Assembly: GCA_023266715.1 (NCBI GenBank)
Contig: JAHFPK010000032.1
Span: 1-16,371 of the forward strand
Length of the DNA stretch: 16,371 bases
DNA from: Hyphomicrobiales bacterium
Lineage (GTDB): Bacteria > Pseudomonadota > Alphaproteobacteria > Rhizobiales > Aestuariivirgaceae
Direction of reading: 5' to 3'
This document shows positions 6,676 to 14,874 of this stretch, piece by piece. The position numbers and the translations under genes were made by a program. How positions within the stretch are numbered: position 1 is the stretch's first letter; each line of letters opens with the position of its first letter. The notes beneath the pieces were generated by a model, which ran no database searches, had not been told where the DNA came from, and saw only the letters and a list, made by a program, of their open reading frames with translations.

Positions 6676-9600
6676 TTGCAGCATCGACTGGCTAAAATAT
6701 TAGTGCTCGCATTGCTTTCGATTACCGCCATTGTGGTTATTGTGGGAGCAGCGTTTTTTTGGCGTTTGTCGCAAGGCCCGGTTTCTCTCGATTTTATGAC
6801 GGAACGGATCGAAAGGGAGATTAATAAATCCCTTTTGGGCATGACCGTTAAAATGGGCGGCGCGGTCTTTGAATTGGACAGCGCAACCGGTGTTCCCCAC
6901 TTTCGTCTGCGCGATGTGGTGTTGCTTGATCAGTCAGGCAATCTTATTGCCAAGTCACAGCGGGCAGCCATCAGTTTTGAAGGGTCTGCACTTTTCACCG
7001 GGTCCCTGGTGCCACGCGGCTTGGAGCTCATAGGTACCCGTATCCTTGTCAAGCGCCAGCTTGATGGAGGACTGGTTCTGGGTTTCGGAGCACCCGCCGC
7101 GTCTGAAAACGAAACGGTGGCCATAGATGGGTCACTCATCAATGGTAACGACGCGAAGTCGGGCCGCGAAGAGCAGACTGCGATATTGCCTGAAGCGACG
7201 TCGAAGTCCCTGATTGATATTTTGTCCGGTGCGGGCGATGGCTCAAATGCGTCGACGCTAGAGGACATCCGCATTTCCGAAGCCTCGATCCAGCTTTTTG
7301 ATGAAGCCAACCAAGCCAATTGGTTTGCCCCTCAAGCGGATCTGACGTTCAGGAAAATGCCCTATGGTTTTGTCGTTTTTGCGAAAGCCACCGTAGCAAG
7401 TGGCGGCCTGCCATGGCGCACCGAACTGTCGGCGACCTATCGAAACCAGTCCCGTTCTTTTGCGGTGAGCGCGCGCATTGAGGATTTGGTGCCGGCAAGT
7501 GTCTCAGATGAGATATTTGCCTTGAGCCAGTTTGCCAAAGTCGACGTCCCGCTCTCAGGTCATGCGGAACTGGAAGTTACTGAAACAGGCGTACTGACCA
7601 AAGCCTCCGCGGAATTTGCTGCTTCGGCTGGAGTTGTCGGACTGCCTGGTTACATTGCCCAGCCTATTGTGATCGACGAAGGCGCCTTGCGGGCCGATTA
7701 CGATCCGTCCACCGGCGGTTTCAAGATCATTGATTCAATCATCCTCATTGGCGGATCACGCGCCGAACTGACCGGGCAGGTTGATCCCATAAGAGCAAGC
7801 GATGGCCGGTTAACTGACATCAGGATTGACCTGAAGGCCACCAACGTGAGTGTTGATGCGCAAGGGACGGTGAAAAACCCGGTTCTCGTTGACCGCGTTG
7901 AATTTCTGGGCAAAGCGTCTGTTGAAGGTGCCGTATTGGAAATTGATGATCTCGTCGTAATGTCTGGCAATACGGGGGTTCGTTTGCGTGGAACCATTAC
8001 CGGCGGTGATGAGTCAGCTGGAATTGCATTGTCGGGCCGTGTGCGCGATGTCTCAGCCGAATTTCTCAAGACGCTTTGGCCGCCAATTGTAGTGCCCAAG
8101 TCACGCAAATGGGTGACCGAAAACGTGCGAGCGGGGCGCATAACGGAAGGCGCTTTCAAAGTTAATATTCCGGTGAACGGACTGGCCCAAGCATTGCGCC
8201 AGAAGGTGCTGCCCAATGAAGACATTGACTTTCAGTTTTCGATGGCGGATGTCACCTCCACTTACTTTAAATCATTGCCGCCGCTGCTCGCAGCCTCGGG
8301 CCGCGCCCATTTGCGCGGTGACAGCTTTGAATTGACCATCGATGACGGCAAGGTGGTCTTGCCATCCAGCGGCACTATTGAGGTTAAACAAACTACGTTC
8401 AATGCGAGCCAATTTTTGACCGCGGCAGTACCCGGCGTTTTTGAGCTTAATTTGTTTGCAGGCGCATCTGAGTTGATGGAAATCGCAACTCTGCCTGACC
8501 TTAGTCTCATACAAAATGCAGGCTTTGCTCAACTAACTGTGAGCGGACAGGCTGAGGCAAAAGTTGCGATCAACATGCCGTTGATGAGAGGTGTCACACG
8601 CGACCAGATTCAGACCAAGACCACGATCAAAGTGGCCAATGCCGGCATCAAGCAGGTCATATCAAATGTTGATTTGTCCGAAGGCGCGCTACTTGTCGCA
8701 TTTGATCGGAATGGAATTAAGGCCTCGGGACCCGTGAAAATCAATGGCTTTCCTTCCAAGGTTTCCTGGGAGAGGGCAGCAGGTGCGGAATCCAAGGCAA
8801 CTGCTTCTGTTGAAGCTGAACTTGATGACAAGGCGCGCGAGAAACTTGGCATCAAGATAGGCGATTTTTTGCACGGCCCCGTAAAAGTTTCGGCTGACAT
8901 AACCGGAGTGGGAGAGAGGAATTCAATCATCAGGGTGAGGGCTGATCTTGCGAAAGCCGAGATGTATATTGACCCAATAAGCTGGCGCCGGCCACCGACG
9001 CCTCATACGACTGCGAGTTTTACATATTTGGCCGGTGATGAATCTGGCCGAAAGGTTGAAGATCTTGTCATCAAGGGGCAAAGCCTGAGTATCAAGGGAG
9101 ATATTTTCCTGAATTCCAATGGGGGAATGAAATCTGCAAATCTTTCGCAGGTTTGGCTGAGTGACGAAAACAATTTCACCATGACCATGGAGCCCGAAGG
9201 CGAGAGTCAATCAATTGTGATCAGTGGAAAAACATTTGATGCACGCCCCTATGTGAAATCAATTTTTTCAACTAGCGCGGGCTCTGGCAACAAATCCGCT
9301 TCCACCGAGAATCTGGATATAAATGCGCAGGTTGACCGGGTTTTTGTCAATCGCGGTGAGGTTCTGACCGGAGTTACCGCAACACTGGCCGTGAGAAACC
9401 GGGCCGTTTCCAATGCAGATATTGAAGGAAAATTTTTGTCAGGAAAAGCGCTGGTCATTCGCGTTCGGCCGACTGAAAACGCAAGGCAGTTGCAAATTGT
9501 CAGCGCTGATGGCGGGGCCGCCTTGCGCGCCTCAAACCTCTATTCAAAGGTGGCAGGCGGAAGCCTTGAATTTTCTGCCCTTTTGTCCAATAACGCCAAT

Positions 9601-10104
9601 TCTACCATTCAGAATGGTCGCTTAATTCTGCGTGACTTTGACGTCCGCAACGAAGCAGCACTTGCTGATATTGATAGTCGCGGAAAATCAAAAAAGTCCG
9701 GCCCGCGGCGCGAAGGACTTTCATTCACCAAACTTACTTTGCCTTTCACCACCGATGCGAGATTTATCAGGATCGGCGATTCATTATTGAAGGGCGTTGA
9801 ACTCGGCGCCTCAGCCGAAGGGTTGATCCGAAAGGCCGATGGCGCGATTGATATTACTGGAACGATTATCCCCGCCTATGGCATCAATGCCGCCGTCGGA
9901 AACATTCCGCTGTTTGGTGAAATTCTCACTGGTGGCAAGGGGCAGGGAATATTTGGGTTAACCTTTGCGCTTGGCGGCTCCATGGCTAACCCCAAAATTC
10001 AGTTCAATCCATTGTCAGCCATTGCGCCAGGGATTTTTCGTAAGATATTCGAGTTCGACGGCTCTGGGCCGCCAGTGAAGCAGAAGGTCAAGGAATCAAA
10101 CTGA
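6676..10104 (+). CDS. Large DUF3971/AsmA-like envelope protein (YhdP type)
   Basis: A 1142-residue member of the AsmA/YhdP/TamB group, whose better-studied members form long hydrophobic grooves between inner and outer membranes and carry phospholipids. A single N-terminal transmembrane helix lies at about 5-27, preceded by basic residues (QHRLAK). A very long, mostly beta-strand periplasmic region follows. A DUF3971-like segment is near 465-500 (LWPPIVVPKSRKWVTENV). The AsmA-like C-terminal region at about 1040-1125 includes GTIIPAYGINAAVGNIPLFG, then TGGKGQGIFG and NPLSAIAPGI. The start is a TTG at 6676: a stop codon (6670-6672) lies one codon upstream in frame, GAGG is 10 bases upstream, and the next start (GTG 6700) would remove the basic residues before the helix. 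It is divergent from the M23 peptidase and ends 6 bp from the end of convergent tyrS. The substrate is not shown by sequence; lipid transport is inferred from the family. Confidence 0.87.
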   Translation: MQHRLAKILVLALLSITAIVVIVGAAFFWRLSQGPVSLDFMTERIEREINKSLLGMTVKMGGAVFELDSATGVPHFRLRDVVLLDQSGNLIAKSQRAAISFEGSALFTGSLVPRGLELIGTRILVKRQLDGGLVLGFGAPAASENETVAIDGSLINGNDAKSGREEQTAILPEATSKSLIDILSGAGDGSNASTLEDIRISEASIQLFDEANQANWFAPQADLTFRKMPYGFVVFAKATVASGGLPWRTELSATYRNQSRSFAVSARIEDLVPASVSDEIFALSQFAKVDVPLSGHAELEVTETGVLTKASAEFAASAGVVGLPGYIAQPIVIDEGALRADYDPSTGGFKIIDSIILIGGSRAELTGQVDPIRASDGRLTDIRIDLKATNVSVDAQGTVKNPVLVDRVEFLGKASVEGAVLEIDDLVVMSGNTGVRLRGTITGGDESAGIALSGRVRDVSAEFLKTLWPPIVVPKSRKWVTENVRAGRITEGAFKVNIPVNGLAQALRQKVLPNEDIDFQFSMADVTSTYFKSLPPLLAASGRAHLRGDSFELTIDDGKVVLPSSGTIEVKQTTFNASQFLTAAVPGVFELNLFAGASELMEIATLPDLSLIQNAGFAQLTVSGQAEAKVAINMPLMRGVTRDQIQTKTTIKVANAGIKQVISNVDLSEGALLVAFDRNGIKASGPVKINGFPSKVSWERAAGAESKATASVEAELDDKAREKLGIKIGDFLHGPVKVSADITGVGERNSIIRVRADLAKAEMYIDPISWRRPPTPHTTASFTYLAGDESGRKVEDLVIKGQSLSIKGDIFLNSNGGMKSANLSQVWLSDENNFTMTMEPEGESQSIVISGKTFDARPYVKSIFSTSAGSGNKSASTENLDINAQVDRVFVNRGEVLTGVTATLAVRNRAVSNADIEGKFLSGKALVIRVRPTENARQLQIVSADGGAALRASNLYSKVAGGSLEFSALLSNNANSTIQNGRLILRDFDVRNEAALADIDSRGKSKKSGPRREGLSFTKLTLPFTTDARFIRIGDSLLKGVELGASAEGLIRKADGAIDITGTIIPAYGINAAVGNIPLFGEILTGGKGQGIFGLTFALGGSMANPKIQFNPLSAIAPGIFRKIFEFDGSGPPVKQKVKESN

Positions 10105-10110
10105 GGGGGC

Positions 10111-11355
10111 TTACTTTGGCTTGATCAAAACGTGTTTCTTTTTCCCCATCGACAGCTTTATCACGCCTTCACTGTTCAGGTTTTTGTTGGTCAGCTGCAT
10201 CTTTTCATCGCGAACTAAGACATCGTTGACGCGAATTCCCCCTCCTTGAACCGAACGGCGGGCTTCGCTATTTGAAGCTGCAAATCCTGCGAGCACGTTT
10301 GCCTGAAGAACGCCAACACCAGCCGACAAATCAATTTCAATGGTGGGCAAGCCTTCAGCACTGGCACCTTCTTCAAAGGTCTTGCGCGCAACCTCGGCGG
10401 CATCCTCAGCCACTTTCCTGCCATGAAGAAGAGCGGTGGCTTCAACGGCCAGGATTTTCTTTGCGTCGTTTATTTCTGAGCCTCCCAGCTTCTCTAGCTT
10501 TTCAATCTCGGCGAGGGGCAATGTGGTGAAGAGCCTGAGGAAGCGCCCCACATCGGCATCTTCCGTGTTGCGCCAGAACTGCCAGTATCCGTAAGGAGAC
10601 AGCATGTCCGCATTGAGCCACACGGCCCCGCTTGCCGTCTTCCCCATTTTCGCGCCCGATGCGAGTGTTATGAGCGGCGTGGTAAGGGCAAAAAGCTGGT
10701 GCGTGCCCATGCGTCGGCCGAGGTCAATGCCGTTGACGATATTGCCCCATTGGTCGGAACCGCCCATCTGCAGATTGCAGCCATAGCGCCGCGCCAGTTC
10801 GGTAAAATCATAGGCCTGCAGGACCATGTAGTTGAATTCGATAAAGGTGAGTTCGTGTTCGCGCTCCAGCCGTAGCTTGACTGAATCCATGGCCAGCATG
10901 CGGTTGACCGAAAAATGGCGGCCAATCTCCCTCAGCATGTCGAGATAGTTCAGCTTCGTCAGCCATTCCGCATTGTCAATCATCAAGGCGTCTTTTGCAC
11001 CGGAACCAAAGCGCAGGAACTTGCTGAAAACCTGCTGGATGCCGCGCTTGTTGTCCTCAATATCTTCAAGGGTAAGCATCTTGCGGCTTTCATCGCGCCC
11101 CGATGGATCGCCAACCCGCGTCGTGCCGCCTCCCATAAGTGCAATGGACTTCTGTCCCAATTCCTGCGCCCAATGCAGCAGCATGATTTGCACCAGCGAA
11201 CCCACATGGAGCGACTTGGCCGTGCAGTCAAAGCCGATATAAGCGGTGACATCTCCCTTCGCCGCCAGGTCATCCAGGCCTGCTGCATCCGAGTATTGAT
11301 GGATATAGCCCCGGCTTGAAAGGGTGTTAAGAAAGTCTGATTTATATGTGGTCAT
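10111..11355 (-). CDS. tyrS: Tyrosyl-tRNA synthetase
   Basis: Class I aminoacyl-tRNA synthetase that activates tyrosine with ATP and loads it on tRNA-Tyr in the cytoplasm. It has 414 residues from ATG 11355. The HIGH-box equivalent is H50-V-G-S in KSLHVGSLVQ. VGDPSGRDESRKML is typical of bacterial TyrRS. The tyrosine/tRNA pocket segment GGSDQWGNI is at about 198-206. The KMSKS loop reads K236-M-G-K-T240 in SGAKMGKTASG. The C-terminal 65 residues form an S4 RNA-binding domain (GGGIRVNDVLV). The length is normal and all motifs are present, so it should be functional. Its 5' end is 30 bp from the divergent anmK start, so at least one of the two promoters must lie within the neighbouring coding region. 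I see no T-box leader, as expected for a proteobacterium. Confidence 0.97.
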   Translation of the reverse strand: MTTYKSDFLNTLSSRGYIHQYSDAAGLDDLAAKGDVTAYIGFDCTAKSLHVGSLVQIMLLHWAQELGQKSIALMGGGTTRVGDPSGRDESRKMLTLEDIEDNKRGIQQVFSKFLRFGSGAKDALMIDNAEWLTKLNYLDMLREIGRHFSVNRMLAMDSVKLRLEREHELTFIEFNYMVLQAYDFTELARRYGCNLQMGGSDQWGNIVNGIDLGRRMGTHQLFALTTPLITLASGAKMGKTASGAVWLNADMLSPYGYWQFWRNTEDADVGRFLRLFTTLPLAEIEKLEKLGGSEINDAKKILAVEATALLHGRKVAEDAAEVARKTFEEGASAEGLPTIEIDLSAGVGVLQANVLAGFAASNSEARRSVQGGGIRVNDVLVRDEKMQLTNKNLNSEGVIKLSMGKKKHVLIKPK

Positions 11356-11385
11356 AGTGGGCTGCTCATAGCATGGGATAATCCG

Positions 11386-12477
11386 GTGTCAAAACTAACA
11401 ACAGCAATAGGCCTGATGTCAGGCACCTCTCTGGATGGCATTGATATTGCCCTCATTCGCACCGATGGGGAAAATATCGTCGAGCGCGGGCCATCGCAAA
11501 CCTATGCCTACTCGGACGCGCAGCGCAATATTTTGCGTGCTGCCCTAGTGGAAGCCAAAAACCTCACGAGACGGGACGAAAGGCCATCTGGCCTTGCCAA
11601 GGCGGAAGCCGCACTCACCGATTGGCACGCGCAGGCGGTTGAGAGTTTTTTGAAAGCCAATCCCGCAACCATTGATGTCATCGGCTTCCACGGCCAGACG
11701 GTTATTCACCGTCCTGAAATAAAGCTCACGATTCAGCTCGGCGACGGGAAGGCACTGGCCAAAAAATTGGGCATGCCCGTTGTCTATGACATGCGCGCCG
11801 CGGACGTGGCCGCAGGCGGGCAGGGCGCACCGTTTGTTCCCGTCTATCATCGCGCACTGGCCGCGAGCTTGCCGGAACGGCCCATAGCTTTTGTGAACAT
11901 CGGTGGCGTGGCCAACATCACTTGGATTGGTGCCAATGGTGAGATGATCGCCTTTGATACGGGCCCGGGAAATGCACTGCTTAATGATTGGGCCATGAAG
12001 CATTTGGGACTCCCCCAGGACACCGGTGGGGCACTGGCATCCAAAGGCAAAGTCAATGATGAAGTATTGGACGCCGCATTGGCTCTACCATTTTTCGACC
12101 AGCCTCCTCCAAAATCATTGGATCGCAATGCTTTTCAAGCTTTGTCACTCGCTGGGCTGTCACCGGAAGATGGTGCTGCAACTTTGGTGGCCTTCACCAA
12201 ATTTGCAATCGTGCTGGCCAATGATTGGTTTCCGTCTCCGCCCAAGCGATACATCGTCTGTGGTGGCGGACGGCACAATCCCGCAATCATGTCATCATTG
12301 CCGGGCGGCTCGGAACTATTTCAAACTGCCGAGGACGTGGGCTTGAACGGCGACTCCGTGGAAGCTGAAGCCTGGGCCTATCTCGCCGTGCGCAGCCAAA
12401 AGAAATTGCCGCTCAGCTTCCCCATGACAACCAAGGTGAGCGCGCCAATGACGGGTGGCGTGCTAGCTCTCCCGTGA
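11386..12477 (+). CDS. anmK: Anhydro-N-acetylmuramic acid kinase
   Basis: AnmK opens the 1,6-anhydro ring of anhMurNAc, released during cell-wall turnover, and phosphorylates it to MurNAc-6-phosphate for recycling. It has 363 residues with the hallmark ATP-site opening GLMSGTSLDGID (9-20), GFHGQTV (100-106), NIGGVANITW (171-180), FDTGPGN with D191 the probable general base (assigned by family similarity), and a C-terminal CGGGRHNP from C292. Translation starts at GTG 11386: this gives the usual short lead into the kinase motif, and GGGA lies about 7 bases upstream. It is divergent from tyrS, and its last 15 bases overlap the 3' end of the hydrolase on the other strand. With mrcA and the M23 peptidase it adds to the peptidoglycan content of the window. 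Confidence 0.95.
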   Translation: MSKLTTAIGLMSGTSLDGIDIALIRTDGENIVERGPSQTYAYSDAQRNILRAALVEAKNLTRRDERPSGLAKAEAALTDWHAQAVESFLKANPATIDVIGFHGQTVIHRPEIKLTIQLGDGKALAKKLGMPVVYDMRAADVAAGGQGAPFVPVYHRALAASLPERPIAFVNIGGVANITWIGANGEMIAFDTGPGNALLNDWAMKHLGLPQDTGGALASKGKVNDEVLDAALALPFFDQPPPKSLDRNAFQALSLAGLSPEDGAATLVAFTKFAIVLANDWFPSPPKRYIVCGGGRHNPAIMSSLPGGSELFQTAEDVGLNGDSVEAEAWAYLAVRSQKKLPLSFPMTTKVSAPMTGGVLALP

Positions 12478-13110
12478 CAGGCGCCTGTCCAGGTAGGTTG
12501 AGCAAATCTTGCTGAGCTCGTCGGTCTTGTCCTGGAAGAAGTGATTAGCACCGGCCACAACCTTGTGTTCGATGACGATTCCCTTCTGCGTCTTCAGCTT
12601 GGAAACAAGGCTGTGAACCGATTCCGGTGAAGCCACCACGTCCTTTTCGCCATTCACAAACAGGCCCGATGCCGGGCAGGGGGCGAGGAATGAAAAGTCA
12701 TAATGCTTGGCCAGCGGCGCAATGGAAATAAAGCCGCCAATCTCCGGCCGCCGCATCAGGAGCTGCATGGAAATCCAGGCCCCGAAGGAAACCCCGGCAA
12801 TCCAGCAGATCTTGGCTTCTCGATTAAAGGACTGCAGCCAGTCCAGAGCCGACGCCGCATCCGAAAGCTCGCCCGCGCCATTCTCAAAGAGCCCTTGGCT
12901 GCGCCCTACACCCCTGAAATTAAAGCGTAAAACCGAGAATCCACGGCTCACAAAAGTCTGGTAAAGCGAATGTACAATGGGGTTGTTCATGGTTCCGCCA
13001 AAGGCGGGATGGGGATGGAGCAGAATTGCAATGGGTGAGCCTGATGGCTTGGCGTGGTGATAACGGGCTTCAATGCGACCGGCTGGGCCGTTAAATATAA
13101 CTTCAGGCAT
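12463..13110 (-). CDS. Small alpha/beta hydrolase
   Basis: A 215-residue single-domain alpha/beta hydrolase without signal peptide or membrane segment, so probably cytoplasmic. The opening ILLHPHPAFGGTMNN forms the oxyanion-hole loop, followed by LRFNFRGVGRSQG. The nucleophile elbow is GVSFGAW (S108), the acid is D157 in NGEKDVV and the histidine is H190 in GANHFF, so the triad is complete. Proteins of this type are often annotated as dienelactone-hydrolase-like or peptidase-like; the substrate is unknown and I do not assign one. It stands divergent from iscR, a neighbourhood I recall as common in alphaproteobacteria, which may hint at a link with Fe-S metabolism, though co-location alone does not show it. 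Its 3' end overlaps anmK by 15 bp on the opposite strand. ATG 13110 gives the usual length; GGA lies about 9-10 bases upstream. Confidence 0.85.
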   Translation of the reverse strand: MPEVIFNGPAGRIEARYHHAKPSGSPIAILLHPHPAFGGTMNNPIVHSLYQTFVSRGFSVLRFNFRGVGRSQGLFENGAGELSDAASALDWLQSFNREAKICWIAGVSFGAWISMQLLMRRPEIGGFISIAPLAKHYDFSFLAPCPASGLFVNGEKDVVASPESVHSLVSKLKTQKGIVIEHKVVAGANHFFQDKTDELSKICSTYLDRRLSRES

Positions 13111-13170
13111 CCCGTGGGGTCCGTTTCACTATTTTTACCCGTTTTATTTCTTCCCGTTAACTACCGTGTA

Positions 13171-13203
13171 ATAGTTGACTCGGGAAGTCGGGCTTTCTAT
13201 ATT
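13171..13203 (+). promoter_or_regulatory. suf/iscR promoter with overlapping Type 1 IscR site
   Basis: The -35 is TTGACT (13175-13180) and the -10 is TATATT (13198-13203), 17 bases apart, with each hexamer matching consensus at 5 of 6 positions. Over the -35 lies a close match to the E. coli Type 1 IscR consensus (ATASYYGACT, 5 bases, AGTCRRSTAT): the left arm ATAGTTGACT at 13171-13180 fits fully, the spacer is 5 bases, and the right arm AGTCGGG at 13186-13192 fits before diverging at 13193-13195. Start of transcription would be near 13210, giving a leader of about 114 bases. [2Fe-2S]-IscR bound here would block the polymerase, closing a feedback loop. The site is visible in the sequence; binding is inferred. 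Confidence 0.75.
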
Positions 13204-13323
13204 TGTTCTTTAGAATGGTTCAAGAGAGCGATTACTCTCCAGCCCCGGCAAGTTTCAAGGGCTTTAGCACGGCACGGGGGGCAAAAAGCAAGCCTTTCGT
13301 GCATTGGACAGAGGAAAAAGCAG

Positions 13324-13791
13324 ATGAAAATGAGCACCAAGGGCCGGTATGCCGTCATGGCGATGATCGATATCGGCCAGCACTCGGCGGGCAACCCCAT
13401 TTCCCTGTCGGAAATCGCCGAACGGCAGGATATCAGCCAGGAATATCTGGAACAGCTCTTCAGCAAACTTCGCCGCGAAAACCTGGTTGAAAGCGCCAGA
13501 GGTCCCGGCGGCGGTTATAAACTGGCACGAGATGCCGCCGATATCGCAGTTGCGGATATTATTCTGGCGGTTGACGAGGAATTGCGCTTCACCCGCTGCT
13601 CAGGCGATGCCGTGGATGGCTGCGTGAAGGGCGAGCAATGTTCCGCCCATGATCTCTGGTCGTCGCTCGGACGCCAGATGATGTATTTCCTGGGCTCCAT
13701 CACCCTTGAGGATGTCGTTGAGAAACGCAACCTCGCGCTCTCCGCCACAATCAAACAGGCCAAGGATCGCTATGTGAGGCCGGCCGAATGA
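13324..13791 (+). CDS. iscR: Rrf2-family Fe-S regulator IscR
   Basis: IscR senses Fe-S supply by binding a [2Fe-2S] cluster and controls the genes that make such clusters. It has 155 residues from ATG 13324, with GAGG 9 bases upstream. A winged helix-turn-helix covers about 1-80 (STKGRYAVMAMIDI, then ISQEYLEQLFSKLRREN and the wing RGPGGGYKL). The cluster ligands are present: C92, C100, C106 and H109, spaced C-x7-C-x5-C-x2-H, against C92/C98/C104/H107 in E. coli, so the first gap is two residues longer. E43, which in E. coli lets cluster state select between Type 1 and Type 2 sites, is conserved at the same number. The frame is open upstream to 13054, but that stretch crosses the promoter and is not coding. 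The stop overlaps the desulfurase start by 4 bp (ATGA), so it heads the suf operon and probably represses it when clusters are plentiful. Confidence 0.93.
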   Translation: MKMSTKGRYAVMAMIDIGQHSAGNPISLSEIAERQDISQEYLEQLFSKLRRENLVESARGPGGGYKLARDAADIAVADIILAVDEELRFTRCSGDAVDGCVKGEQCSAHDLWSSLGRQMMYFLGSITLEDVVEKRNLALSATIKQAKDRYVRPAE

Positions 13792-14873
13792 GAACTTATC
13801 TCGACCATAACGCCACCAGCCCTTTGCGCCCCGTCGTAAAGGAAGCCATGCGGGCGGCTATGGATGTGGACGGCAACGCCTCTTCCGTTCACCGGGAAGG
13901 CCGCGCCGCGCGTAAGCTTTTGGACGACTCGCGTGAGATAATCGCCCGCGAACTCGGCGTCATTGCGCCGATGATCATATTCACCTCCGGCGGCTCCGAA
14001 GCCAATAACGTGGCAATTAAAAGTGCCCCAGTCGAACGGATACTCGTATCCGCCATTGAGCATCCCGCAGTTATTGAAGCGGCCAAGGCTTCCGGGAAGT
14101 CTGTAGTTTATGTGCCGGTAACAACTGACGGTGTTGTTGATCTCAAGGCCCTTGCCGAATTGTTGGTGGGATCAAAAGCTTTGGTCAGCGTCATGCTCGC
14201 CAATAATGAAACGGGTGTCATTCAGCCCATTCGTGAAATTGTATCTCTTGCTCAGGCTCATGGCGCGCTGGTGCATACCGACGCGGTTCAGGCCTTCGGA
14301 AAGATGCCGGTCAACTTCGGCCTTCTCGGCGTGGATATGATGACCATTGCCGCCCATAAAGTTGGTGGTCCAACTGCCATAGGTGCCCTGGTGGTGCGCG
14401 ATGGTTTGCCATTGGAGCCTCTGGTTCATGGCGGCGGACAGGAACTTCGCCGCCGGGCAGGCACAGAAAATCTTGTCGCCATCGCCGGATTTGCCGCCGT
14501 CGCAAAAGAAAACCATTTGAGTATCAAAGTCTTGCGCGATCAGCTTGAGGAAGCGCTTGAAAGTGCCGTGATCTTCGGTGGCGATGCCCCAAGGCTTCCA
14601 AACACAACCTATTTCTCTCAGCCGGGCATGTCAGCCGAAACCCTGCTAATGAATTTTGATCTCGAAGGCGTTGCAGTTTCATCGGGCTCGGCCTGCTCCT
14701 CCGGCAAAGTTACGAAGTCGCACGTGCTGACCGCCATGGGTATTGCCCCCGAATTGGCAAAGGGCGCCATTCGCGTGAGCCTCGGCTGGAACACGACCTC
14801 TGAACACATCGAACATTTCATCACAGTCTGGCGAAAGCTTCTGGCGCGCCACAATGCGAAAGCGGCAGCATAA
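13788..14873 (+). CDS. Cysteine desulfurase, NifS/IscS type
   Basis: PLP enzyme that removes sulfur from cysteine and carries it as a persulfide for Fe-S cluster assembly. It has 361 residues and the features of the group I (NifS/IscS) class: YLDHNATSPL at the start, FTSGGSEANN, EHPAV, HTDAVQAFGK, the PLP lysine K191 in AAHKVGGP, and the catalytic cysteine C303 in SSGSACSSGK on the flexible loop. It is shorter than typical IscS (about 400 residues), and the C-terminal tail that contacts IscU in IscS appears largely absent. Its start overlaps the iscR stop by 4 bp, and sufB begins 1 bp after its stop, so the three genes are translationally coupled. In related genomes a separate group II enzyme, sufS, usually follows sufD; whether it does here lies outside the window. 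I leave the symbol blank because this upstream desulfurase is named inconsistently. Confidence 0.92.
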   Translation: MRTYLDHNATSPLRPVVKEAMRAAMDVDGNASSVHREGRAARKLLDDSREIIARELGVIAPMIIFTSGGSEANNVAIKSAPVERILVSAIEHPAVIEAAKASGKSVVYVPVTTDGVVDLKALAELLVGSKALVSVMLANNETGVIQPIREIVSLAQAHGALVHTDAVQAFGKMPVNFGLLGVDMMTIAAHKVGGPTAIGALVVRDGLPLEPLVHGGGQELRRRAGTENLVAIAGFAAVAKENHLSIKVLRDQLEEALESAVIFGGDAPRLPNTTYFSQPGMSAETLLMNFDLEGVAVSSGSACSSGKVTKSHVLTAMGIAPELAKGAIRVSLGWNTTSEHIEHFITVWRKLLARHNAKAAA

Positions 14874-14874
14874 C

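Noticed and set aside
13224..13239. Small hairpin GAGAG-CGATTA-CTCTC in the iscR leader, and the CCCCG/CGGGG pair at 13243-13279, as a riboswitch
   Set aside because: The first stem is only 5 bp and the second pair is 27 bases apart. No known riboswitch core is recognisable, and regulation is already explained by the IscR site.
13054..13323. In-frame upstream extension of the iscR reading frame, giving a 245-residue protein
   Set aside because: The extension crosses the hydrolase start, the promoter and the IscR site, and its residues are not Rrf2-like. ATG 13324 has a Shine-Dalgarno sequence and gives the usual family length and ligand numbering.
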